From an uncultured Planctomycetaceae bacterium (GTDB taxonomy: Bacteria > Planctomycetota > Planctomycetia > Pirellulales > UBA1268): DNA of 11,191 bases. Position 1 is the first letter of the stretch, and each line of letters opens with the position of its first letter. The stretch is from assembly GCA_903885855.1 (NCBI GenBank), contig CAISKG010000068.1, forward strand, positions 1-11,191, read 5' to 3'. Below are positions 1-7,050 of this stretch, in pieces. The position numbers and the translations under genes were made by a program. Under the pieces are notes generated by a model, which saw nothing but the letters and a program-made list of their open reading frames with translations, searched no databases and had not been told where the DNA came from.

Positions 1-1670
1 AGGCCGCGGCCGCCGCGCTCGAGCAGGCGCTGCCGCGGGCCTCGGGATCGCTCCAGTCGGCCGTCGCCGAGGGGCTCGTGCTCGCCGCCGAGTCGGCGCT
101 CGCCGCCGGCAAGAGCGCGGAGGCCGTGCGGATCTACGATCTGGTGCGGGCCTCCGGGGCGCCGCCGCAGCGGCTGCTCGAGGCGACCCGCGGCGCGATC
201 CTGGCCCGGGGCGACGACGGGGCCGGGCTGCTCATCGAGCAGCTCGACAGTCCCGAGCAGAAGACCTTCCGCCTCGGCCTCACCGTGGCGCGCGAGGTGA
301 AGGCGGGCAAGTGCGACGCGGCGCTGGTGGCCCAGGTGGCCAAGCTGCCGGCTCCCCGCGCGGCGCTGTTGCTGCGGGCGCTCGGCGACCGGCGCACCCC
401 CGAGGCCACCGCGGCACTGGTGGCCGCGGCGGCGAAGGGGGCCAGGGAGACGAGGCTCGCGGCGCTCGAGGCGCTGGGCGGCGCCGGTGACGCCTCGGCG
501 ATCGCGGTGCTCCTGGCCGGCGCCGAGGACGCCGACGCCGAGCTGGCGCGGGCGGCCACCGCCTCCCTCTCCGCGCTCTCCGGGGCCGAGGTCGACGCCG
601 AGATCAAGAAGCGGCTCCCGCAGGCCAAGGGGAAGATCCTCCCCATGCTCCTCGAACTCGTCGGCCAGCGTCGCATCGACGCCATCCCGCCGGCCCTCGC
701 CGCCGTGGAGTCGCAGGACGCGGCCACGCGTGCCGCGGCGCTGGCGGCGCTGGGCAACATCGTCGACGTCGAGCGGCTACCGGTGCTCGTCAAGGCCGTG
801 ACGGCGCCGCGCGACGCGGCCGACGCCGCCAACGCCAGGAAGGCCCTGCTCACCGCCGCGATCCGCATGCCCGACCGCGAGGCCTGCGCCGGCGCGATCG
901 CGGGCCCGCTGGCGGCCGCCCCGGCCGACGCCCGCGAGGTGCTCCTCGAGGCGCTCGGCCAGGTGGGGGGCACCAAGGCCCTGGCCGCCGTGGCCGGCGC
1001 CGCCAAGACCGGCGACGACCGCCAGAAGGACGCCGCCACGCGGCTCCTCGGGGAGTGGATGACGGCCGACGCCGCGCCGGTGCTGCTGGATCTTTCCAAG
1101 ACGCTCGGCGAGGACAAGTACCGCGGGCGGGCGATCCGGGGCTACATCCGCATCGCCCGGCAGTTCAAGCTCGAGCAGGCCCAGCGCGCGAGCATGGCGC
1201 GCGAGGCGTGGGCGGCCGCCAAGACCGACGCCGAGCGGAAACTCGTCCTCGAGGTCGCCCGGCGCTACCCCGACACGGCGATGCTCGAACTGGCGGCCAA
1301 GGCCGGGGCCCAGGCGGGCGTGAAGCCGGAGGCGCGGATCGCCGCGGCCGCCATCCTCCAGCGTCTCCCGGAGGCCTCGGCGGACGCCTACCGGCTCGCC
1401 GAGGGCCTGGGGCTCAAGAAGGTGAAGCTCGAGATCGTGAAGGCCACGTACGGCGCCGGCGAGCGGCAGAAGGACGTCACCGACGTCGTCCGCAAGAACG
1501 CCGGTAGCCTGCCGCTGCTGTTCATCCCGGGCGACAATTTCAACAAGGTGTTCGGCGGCGACCCGGCGCCCGGCGACCAGAAGCTGCTCACGATCCGCTA
1601 CACGATCGACGGCAAGCCGGGCGAGGCGCAGATCGAGGAGAACGGCACCATCGAGCTGCCGCTGCCGTGA
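1..1670 (+). CDS. HEAT-repeat protein with DNAJC11-like C-terminal domain (5' truncated)
   Basis: The reading frame is open from the first complete codon (base 3) to TGA at 1668-1670, giving 555 visible residues. A GTG at 78 could be taken as a start, but the frame upstream is open and Ala-rich in the same style, so the gene very probably begins outside the window. The body is a chain of roughly 30-40 residue helical pairs of HEAT/Armadillo type, with recurring blocks such as AALEALGGAGDASAIAVLL, AAALAALGNIVDVERLPVLV and VLLEALGQVGGTKALAAV. Such alpha-solenoids usually bind other proteins. The last ~80 residues change character: YGAG, DVTDVV, a beta-rich part with FGGDPAPGDQKLLTIRY and a Pro/Leu end. 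This resembles the C-terminal domain of DNAJC11 (DUF3395), which I recall as a tail in planctomycete proteins. No catalytic domain is visible in the part present. It is convergent with the dehydrogenase gene, 31 bp away. Function unknown; the HEAT call is firm and the tail assignment is from memory. Confidence 0.85.
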   Translation, partial: AAAAALEQALPRASGSLQSAVAEGLVLAAESALAAGKSAEAVRIYDLVRASGAPPQRLLEATRGAILARGDDGAGLLIEQLDSPEQKTFRLGLTVAREVKAGKCDAALVAQVAKLPAPRAALLLRALGDRRTPEATAALVAAAAKGARETRLAALEALGGAGDASAIAVLLAGAEDADAELARAATASLSALSGAEVDAEIKKRLPQAKGKILPMLLELVGQRRIDAIPPALAAVESQDAATRAAALAALGNIVDVERLPVLVKAVTAPRDAADAANARKALLTAAIRMPDREACAGAIAGPLAAAPADAREVLLEALGQVGGTKALAAVAGAAKTGDDRQKDAATRLLGEWMTADAAPVLLDLSKTLGEDKYRGRAIRGYIRIARQFKLEQAQRASMAREAWAAAKTDAERKLVLEVARRYPDTAMLELAAKAGAQAGVKPEARIAAAAILQRLPEASADAYRLAEGLGLKKVKLEIVKATYGAGERQKDVTDVVRKNAGSLPLLFIPGDNFNKVFGGDPAPGDQKLLTIRYTIDGKPGEAQIEENGTIELPLP

Positions 1671-1682
1671 GGCCGGGCGGGA

Positions 1683-1696
1683 CCGGCTTCCGCCGG
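1683..1696. terminator. Small hairpin between convergent genes
   Basis: CCGGC (1683-1687) and GCCGG (1692-1696) pair around a TTCC tetraloop, in the 31-bp gap between two convergent stop codons (1670 and 1702). It reads as a hairpin on both strands, so it could act as a bidirectional transcription end. There is no T-tract on either side and the stem is only 5 bp, which is easily met by chance in DNA this GC-rich. Weak call. Confidence 0.25.
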
Positions 1697-1701
1697 CGCC
1701 G

Positions 1702-2935
1702 TCAGCCCAGCCCGCCGAGCACGGTCGCCCGGCCGACGCGCCCCACGCCGAGCATGTAGGCGGCGGTGCGCGGCGAGACCTTGCGGTCCTGCGAGAGCTG
1801 CCACACCTGCTCGAAGGCGAGGCCGAGGATCTGGTCGAGTTCCTGGCGGACGCGGTTGATGCCCCACTGGTAGTGCTGCCGGTTCTGCACCCACTCGAAC
1901 CAGCTCGCCGTCACGCCCCCCGAGTTGGCGAGGATGTCGGGGAGGACCACGATGCCGGCGGCGTCGAGGACCGCGTCGGCCTCGGCCGTGACCGGCGCGT
2001 TGGCCGCCTCGATCACGATCGGCGCACGCACGGCCGCGGCGTTGCCCTGGTGGATCACGCCGCCGAGCGCCGCCGGGATGAGGACGTCGCACTCCGCCGC
2101 GAGCAATTCCTCGTTCGTGATCCGGTCGGCCTCGGCGTAGCCGTCGAGGCGGCCGCCGTGGGCCGCGGCGTACTTGAGCATCCCCGGGATGTCGAGGCCG
2201 TCGTCGCGCCGGTAGGCCCCGCCGGCGTCGCTCACCGCCACGAAGCGGCATTCGGCGTCGTGGAGGAAGCGGGCCGTGAAGGTGCCGACGTTGCCGAAGC
2301 CCTGCAGCGCGACGCGGGTGCCGGGGATCCTCCGGCCGAGGCGCGAGAGCAACTTGAGCGTGAGCGTGCCCACGCCGCGGCCGGTGGCCTCCTCGCGGCC
2401 GGGGATGCCGTGGTAGTCGACCGGCTTGCCGGTGACGCAGGCCGGGGCGAACCCGTGGTATTTGCCGTACTGCGTCATGATCCAGGCCATCATGTCGGCC
2501 GTGGTGCCCATGTCGGGGGCGGGGATGTCGACGTCGGGGCCGAACAGATCGTGGATCGAGTCCACGAAGCGGCGCGTGATGCGCTCGAGCTCCCGTGGGG
2601 TGCGCTCTTTGGGGTCGAGGGCGATGCCCCCCCTTGGCGCCGCCGTAGGGAATGTTCACCACCGCGGTCTTCCAGGTCATCAGCGCGGCCAGCCCCCGCA
2701 CCTCGTCGAGGTCGACCTGGGGATGGTAGCGGAGCCCCCCCTTCATGGGGCCGCGGGCGTTGTTGTGCTGGACCCGGTAGCCGATGAAGGTCGCGATCTC
2801 GCCGGAGTCGAGCTCCACGGGGATCTGCACCTGCACCTCGCGCTTGGCGGTGAGGAGCAGCCGGCGCATGGCGTCGGAGAGGTCGAGCCGGTCGGCGGCG
2901 CGGTCGAAGTAGATGCGCGTGGCGTCGGCGGACAT
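1702..2935 (-). CDS. gdhA: Glu/Leu/Phe/Val dehydrogenase, probably glutamate dehydrogenase; one-base frameshift
   Basis: Oxidatively deaminates glutamate to 2-oxoglutarate (or the reverse) with NAD(P); cytosolic, usually a hexamer. Translation from ATG at 2935-2933 (MSADATRIYFDRAADRL) is the family N-terminus through RGPMKGGLRY, TWKTAVVNIPYGGAKGG. The frame then breaks in a C7 run (2627-2633, G7 on the coding strand). Removing one base restores IALDPKERTPRELERITRRF and runs on to TGA at 1702, giving 410 residues, the normal family length. In the corrected protein K65, K89 and K101 have the spacing of Clostridium symbiosum GDH K89/K113/K125, and D141 falls where catalytic D165 would be. The Rossmann motif GFGNVG is at 212-217, with VSDAGG after it, and the family segment NSGGVTASWFEWVQN follows. 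Everything except that base looks intact, so I favour a sequencing error or very recent mutation over an old pseudogene. Leucine/valine dehydrogenase cannot be fully excluded, but the length and lysine spacing favour GDH. A GGGGA stretch 8 bases upstream may be its ribosome binding site. Confidence 0.9.
2627..2633 (-). other. Frameshift site in the dehydrogenase gene (7-base homopolymer)
   Basis: Seven consecutive C on the + strand (G on the coding strand) directly follow the codon for catalytic-motif Lys101. Six would keep the frame (AAG GGG GGC ATC); seven move it so that the upstream half reads into HRPRPQRAH and never returns. Family sequence continues perfectly in the other frame on the far side, so the break is exactly this run. 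Confidence 0.9.
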
Positions 2936-3078
2936 GGCTGTTTCCCCGGGGGCAGGGCGAATGATAGTCGATCGCCGCCGGGCGGGACCGGCCGATCCCC
3001 CGGGCGGGAGCGGGTGACGGGTGCCGGGAGGGGCCCCGGCGGATAGGATTCCCGTGTCCCCCTCGCGCCAGCCACACG
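2936..3078. promoter_or_regulatory. Divergent intergenic region between dehydrogenase and pseudokinase genes
   Basis: This 143-bp gap lies between two divergently oriented start codons and must hold at least one promoter in each direction. On the - strand a TATCAT -10-like hexamer (2966-2961) lies 25 bases from the dehydrogenase ATG. On the + strand TAGGAT (3044-3049) lies 29 bases from the pseudokinase ATG. No convincing -35 box is present at the right spacing for either. GCCGGG (3023-3028) and CCCGGC (3035-3040) form a 6-bp inverted repeat just upstream of TAGGAT, a possible operator or chance. The hexamers stand out mainly because the surroundings are so GC-rich. Confidence 0.35.
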
Positions 3079-6009
3079 ATGCCACCGATCCCCGCCGACC
3101 GCTTCTGGGCCCTTCTCGGCGAGTCGCGACTCGTGCCCGCCGCCGAGGCGGAGGCCCTGCGCCGTGAGTTCGAGGGGCTCCCGTTTCCCCCGGGGGCGGC
3201 GCCGGCCGGCGTCGGCGACCTCGCCTCCCGATGGCTCGCCAAACGCGGCGTGATCACCGAGTGGCAGGCCAAGCGGCTGCGGCGCGGCGAGGGAGGCCCG
3301 TTCTTCCTCGGCGACTACCGGCTCCTCGACCGCTTCGAGACCGGCCGCGGGGGCGTCGTGTTCCGGGCCCGGCACGAGGCTTCGGGGCGTCCGGTGGGGC
3401 TGGTCGCCCTCAACAACAAGTTCTGCCAGGTGCCGGAGGTGTGGTCGGATCTGCTGCGGCGGACGAAAGCGGCCACCGAATCGACCGACCCGACGCTCTC
3501 GCGCACCTGGGCGCTGGAACGCGCCGGAGCGCAGCGCTTCGTGGTGGCCGACGACGTCGTCGGCGTGCCGCTGGCCGACGAGCTCGCGCGGCGCGGGGCG
3601 CTCGAGGTCCGCGAGGCGGGCGAGATCGTGCTCGCGGTGGCCCGGGCGGTGGCGGAGCTCCACCGGCGTGGCGTCGTCCATGGCGCGATCTCGCTCGATT
3701 CCGTGCGCCGTGAGGCGCCGGAGGCCGGTGGCGCAGGCGCCGGGAGGATCCGCCTGCTGCAGTTCCCACTCGTGGCCGATCCCCACGTCGTGCCGCCGCG
3801 CATCGAGCTCGACGGCGACGAGGCGGTGGCGCGGCTGGGCACGCGGGCGTCGTTCCTCCCCCCGGAATGGCTCAAGGCGGGCAGGGTGCTCGACACCACC
3901 GGCGACGTCTACGCGCTGGGGTGCCTGTTCCACGCCCTCCTCACCGGCCAGCCGCCGGCCTGGCAAGGGGATCCGCAGCGGACGCTCGCCGCGGTGGCGG
4001 GGGGGCGCGGGCCGGACCCGCTCGAGCCGGGGACGGTGCCGCTGGAGGTGGCGACGCTCGTCTCCTACCTCGTCGCCCGTGCGCCGGCCGATCGCTATCC
4101 CACCGCCGCCGAGGCGGCCGACGCGATCGCCGCCTGCCTGGGGCGGCCGCCGGTGTCGCCGGGGCTCCCGGAGCAGGAGCCGATGATCGTCGCCGGCAGC
4201 GGACCGGGCACCGACGTCGCCGAGCCCGACGTGGTGGCCGCCGTGACGCTCGTCGATCATGCCCCGGCGCCGGCGACGGCGCGACCCCGCCCCAGCCCGG
4301 CGGCGCGGAAAGGCGTTCCCAAGGCGGCGCTGGCCGGGCTCGGGCTGCTCGCCACGGCCGCGATCGTCGCCGTGCTCGCGCTGCGGCCAGCGGGACCGGC
4401 CGCGCCGCGTCCCGCCGGTGGCGACGCGCGCAACGACGCCGACGCCGGAACCGATGCGGAGCCGGCGCAGCCCGGCGCGACCGCCGCCCCGGCGGAGCCC
4501 GCGGAGACCGCCGGCGCCGTGCCGCCCGCGGCGGCCGTCACCACGCTCGTCGGGGCCGACGAGGCGCGGAACGTTCCCTTCGAGGCGCCGCAGCCCGCCG
4601 GCCCGCCGCCCCGGCTCGCCTACCTTCCTCCGGGATCGCAGCTGGTGCTGCTCGTGCGCCCCTCGGCGGCGCTGGCGACGCCGGAGGGCGAGCGCTTCGC
4701 GCGCGCCCTCGGGCCCCGGGCGGCGGCCGCGCTCGACGCGGCGGCGCGCATGGCGGGCGTGGCGCCCGAGGCCATCGAGGAGATCCAGGCGGGCTGGCAG
4801 GCCGGCGGACCGGACGAGGTCGTCGGCGGCGTGCTCGTGCGCGGCACCGCGCCGCTCCCGCCGGCGGCGGATGCCGCCGCCCGCGAACGCGCGCTCGGCC
4901 CCACCACCGAGCAGGACCTCGACGGGGAGACGCTGTACCGCGGCGCCGGGCTCACGGCGTGGTTCCCCTCCGACGCCGAGGAGCGTGTTGTCGTCGTCGG
5001 CCCGGACGATCTGGTGCAGCAGGCCGTCTCCGCGCACCGCGCCTCGGCCGGGGTCGAGGGGGTGGAGGCCGCGCTGCCGCGCGACCTCGAGGACTTGGTC
5101 GCGCTCCTCGACGCCACCCGCCACGTGACCCTCTTCGGGTCGCCCGACTACCTCCTCCACGACGGCCGCCCCGTTCTCGCCGGTCCGCTGGCCCGGCTCG
5201 TCGATCCCCTGGCGCGGTTCTTCGGCGACGAGGTCAAGGCGGCGGCCCTCTCGATCCATTTCGGTCCCGACGCCTACCTCGAGATCGACGCCATCCCTCC
5301 CCCCGGCATCCCCGCGGCGCAGCTGGCGAGGCGTCTGGCGGACAACGTGGCCGGCCTGGCCGACGTCGTCGAGGAGTACTGCAACGCCCTCGACCCGCAT
5401 CCCTACGGCCGGAAGCTGGTGATGCGCCTGCCGCGGATGTTGTCGGTGGTGTCGGATCAGGTCCATGCCGGATCGGAGGGGCGCGGGGCGATCGTCAACG
5501 CCTGGCTGCCGGCCAGCGCGCCCCACAACCTCGCGCTCGCGGTCGAACTGGCGCTCGAGCAGGTGCCGAGGGCCGGCGGCGCGGGGGCCGGCGTCGCCGC
5601 CGCTGCGCCGGCCGCGCGGGCCACGGTCGCCGACAGGCTCGCGCGGCCGATGTCGCTGGTGTTCGTCAAGGACACGCTCGAGAAGTCGATCCAGATGATC
5701 GCCGAGGAGATCGGCGTGGAGATCGAGATCCTCGGCAAGGACCTCGAACTCGAGGGGATCACGAAGAACCAGTCGTTCGCGCTGGAAGAGCGCGACCGGC
5801 CGGCGGTGGAGATCCTGCGCACGATCCTGGCCAAGGCGAATCCGGACGGCAAGCTCGTGTGGCTGGTGCGTTCGGGCCCGGACGGCGAACGCGTGGAGAT
5901 CAGCACCAGGGCCGCGGCGGCGCGGCGCGGCGACACGATCGGACCGGGGCAGGACGAGCCCGCCCCGGCGGAGGGTGAGGCACCAGCGGAGGGATCGACC
6001 GACCGATGA
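3079..6009 (+). CDS. Membrane-anchored pseudokinase with C-terminal STN-like module
   Basis: 976 residues, ATG start with no clear Shine-Dalgarno. Residues 1-78 are the helical module often found before planctomycete kinase domains (LASRWLAKRGVITEWQAKRL, then FFLGDYRLL). Residues 79-355 have a Ser/Thr kinase fold outline: glycine-loop relic FETGRGGVVF, FLPPEWL in place of the APE segment, DVYALGCLFHALLTGQ (subdomain IX) and a closing DRYPTAAEAADAI. The catalytic residues are gone: first loop glycine is E87, the VAIK lysine is V109, HRDLKPEN reads HGAISLDS (201-208), and no DFG is present near LLQFPLVADP. It should not phosphorylate. One membrane span lies at about 414-435, then a Pro/Ala/Glu-rich linker to about 510. 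Residues 511-830 form a region I cannot name. Residues 865-945 (SIQMIAEEIGVEIEIL...ITKNQSF...EILRTILAKAN...LVWLV...VEIS) resemble a secretin/TonB short N-terminal (STN) or DUF4974-like fold, expected outside the inner membrane. The gene overlaps the DAHP synthase gene by 4 bp. Role unknown; probably sensing or scaffolding across the membrane. Confidence 0.85.
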   Translation: MPPIPADRFWALLGESRLVPAAEAEALRREFEGLPFPPGAAPAGVGDLASRWLAKRGVITEWQAKRLRRGEGGPFFLGDYRLLDRFETGRGGVVFRARHEASGRPVGLVALNNKFCQVPEVWSDLLRRTKAATESTDPTLSRTWALERAGAQRFVVADDVVGVPLADELARRGALEVREAGEIVLAVARAVAELHRRGVVHGAISLDSVRREAPEAGGAGAGRIRLLQFPLVADPHVVPPRIELDGDEAVARLGTRASFLPPEWLKAGRVLDTTGDVYALGCLFHALLTGQPPAWQGDPQRTLAAVAGGRGPDPLEPGTVPLEVATLVSYLVARAPADRYPTAAEAADAIAACLGRPPVSPGLPEQEPMIVAGSGPGTDVAEPDVVAAVTLVDHAPAPATARPRPSPAARKGVPKAALAGLGLLATAAIVAVLALRPAGPAAPRPAGGDARNDADAGTDAEPAQPGATAAPAEPAETAGAVPPAAAVTTLVGADEARNVPFEAPQPAGPPPRLAYLPPGSQLVLLVRPSAALATPEGERFARALGPRAAAALDAAARMAGVAPEAIEEIQAGWQAGGPDEVVGGVLVRGTAPLPPAADAAARERALGPTTEQDLDGETLYRGAGLTAWFPSDAEERVVVVGPDDLVQQAVSAHRASAGVEGVEAALPRDLEDLVALLDATRHVTLFGSPDYLLHDGRPVLAGPLARLVDPLARFFGDEVKAAALSIHFGPDAYLEIDAIPPPGIPAAQLARRLADNVAGLADVVEEYCNALDPHPYGRKLVMRLPRMLSVVSDQVHAGSEGRGAIVNAWLPASAPHNLALAVELALEQVPRAGGAGAGVAAAAPAARATVADRLARPMSLVFVKDTLEKSIQMIAEEIGVEIEILGKDLELEGITKNQSFALEERDRPAVEILRTILAKANPDGKLVWLVRSGPDGERVEISTRAAAARRGDTIGPGQDEPAPAEGEAPAEGSTDR
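5988..5993 (+). promoter_or_regulatory. Shine-Dalgarno of the DAHP synthase gene, inside the upstream gene
   Basis: GGAGGG ends 12 bases before the ATG at 6006 and lies within the last codons of the pseudokinase gene. Together with the ATGA stop/start overlap it supports translation of the second gene by re-initiation or coupled initiation. The spacing is slightly long. Confidence 0.5.
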
Positions 6010-7022
6010 TCATCGTCATGCAGGCGGGGGCGGCGCGGGAGGAGCTCGCGCGGGTGGTGGCGCGGGTCGAGGAGCTGCGGCTCAAGCCGCACGTCATCGT
6101 CGGGACCGAACGGACCGTGGTGGCCGTGGTGGGCGACGAGCGCGCCGCCGACGGCCGGGGTTTCGAGACGCTCCCGGGAGTCGCGTCCGTGATGCCGATC
6201 CTCGCCCCCTACAAGGTCGCCAGCCGGGAGGTGCAGCAGGAGCCGACCGTCGTCACGGCCGGCTCGCTCGTCGTCGGCGGGGGCAGGGTGGGGGTGATCG
6301 CCGGCCCCTGTTCGGTGGAGAGCCGTGAGCAGATCCTCGCCACGGCGCGGGCCGTGAAGGCGGCCGGGGCCACCGGCCTGCGCGGCGGCGCCTTCAAGCC
6401 GCGCACCAGCCCCTATTCCTTCCAGGGGCTCAAAGAGGAGGGCCTGCGCCTCCTCGCGGAGGCCCGCGAGGAGACCGGCCTGGCGGTGGTCACGGAGGTG
6501 GTGGCCCCCGAGGACGTGCCCCTCGTGGCCCGGTACGCCGACGTGCTCCAGATCGGCGCCCGCAACATGCAGAATTACCGGCTCCTCGAGGCCGTGGGGA
6601 AGTGCGACAAGGCCGTGCTCCTCAAGCGCGGCCCGGCCGCCACCGTGGAGGAGCTGCTGCTGGCGGCGGAGTACGTGCTCGACGGCGGGAACCGCCGCGT
6701 GATGCTCTGCGAGCGCGGTATCCGGACCTTCGAGTCGCACACGCGCTTCACCCTCCCCCTGGCGACCGTTCCCTGGCTGCATGCCCGGACCCACCTCCCG
6801 GTGGTGGTCGATCCCAGCCACGGCACCGGCCACGCCAACCTCGTCACGAGCATGGCGGCGGCCAGCGTGGCGGCGGGCGCCGACGGTCTGATCGTCGAGG
6901 TTCATCCCGACCCGAAGCAGGCCGCCAGCGACGGCGCGCAGACGCTCGACGTGCCCGCCTTCGAGCGGATGATGGACACCTGCCGCCGCGTGGCGGAAGC
7001 CGTCGACCGGCGACTGGGCTGA
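6006..7022 (+). CDS. aroF: 3-deoxy-7-phosphoheptulonate (DAHP) synthase, class I-beta
   Basis: Condenses phosphoenolpyruvate with erythrose 4-phosphate to DAHP, the first committed step of the shikimate pathway to Phe, Tyr, Trp and chorismate; cytosolic. The protein is 338 residues, the same length as the Thermotoga maritima enzyme, and the metal ligands match its numbering: C102 (AGPCSVES), H272 (DPSHGTG), E298 (EVHPDP) and D309 (SDGAQ). Other family motifs are RGGAFKPRTSPYSFQG, GARNMQN, LLKRGP and CERGIRTFE. Residues 1-70 form a ferredoxin-like/ACT-like regulatory domain (MIIVMQAGAAREELARVVARV; VIVGTERTVVAVVGD), which in T. maritima binds Tyr or Phe for feedback inhibition, so inhibition by aromatic amino acids is likely here. 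The start ATG overlaps the upstream stop as ATGA. No chorismate mutase fusion is present. KDO-8-phosphate synthase is a relative but lacks this N-terminal domain. Symbol follows common usage; aroA(G)-type naming also occurs. Confidence 0.97.
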   Translation: MIIVMQAGAAREELARVVARVEELRLKPHVIVGTERTVVAVVGDERAADGRGFETLPGVASVMPILAPYKVASREVQQEPTVVTAGSLVVGGGRVGVIAGPCSVESREQILATARAVKAAGATGLRGGAFKPRTSPYSFQGLKEEGLRLLAEAREETGLAVVTEVVAPEDVPLVARYADVLQIGARNMQNYRLLEAVGKCDKAVLLKRGPAATVEELLLAAEYVLDGGNRRVMLCERGIRTFESHTRFTLPLATVPWLHARTHLPVVVDPSHGTGHANLVTSMAAASVAAGADGLIVEVHPDPKQAASDGAQTLDVPAFERMMDTCRRVAEAVDRRLG

Positions 7023-7023
7023 G

Positions 7024-7050
7024 CGCGCGGGGGCCCCGGCCGGCCGCGCG
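7024..7050. terminator. Inverted repeat filling the gap between convergent aroF and mgtE
   Basis: CGCGCGG (7024-7030) and CCGCGCG (7044-7050) are perfect inverted arms around a 13-base G/C loop. They occupy all but one base of the 28-bp space between the aroF TGA (7022) and the mgtE stop (7051). Symmetry and position suit a bidirectional terminator or transcription-collision barrier. There is no T-tract, so classic intrinsic termination is doubtful. Confidence 0.4.

Noticed and set aside
2600..2640. Programmed ribosomal frameshift in the dehydrogenase
   Set aside because: Restoring the frame needs one base skipped, and no +1 frameshift signal (rare codon, stop, internal Shine-Dalgarno) is evident. 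Glutamate dehydrogenases are not known to use this. An indel is simpler.
2743..5526. 927-residue open frame on the - strand opposite the pseudokinase gene
   Set aside because: Its translation is a low-complexity Arg/Gly/His/Asp mix with no domain pattern, and it overlaps both a clear dehydrogenase N-terminus and the pseudokinase. Long antisense frames are expected when third positions are almost all G/C.
3867..5978. 703-residue + strand frame inside the pseudokinase gene
   Set aside because: Arg/Gly/Ala-rich with no recognisable motif; a shifted reading of the same GC-rich DNA.
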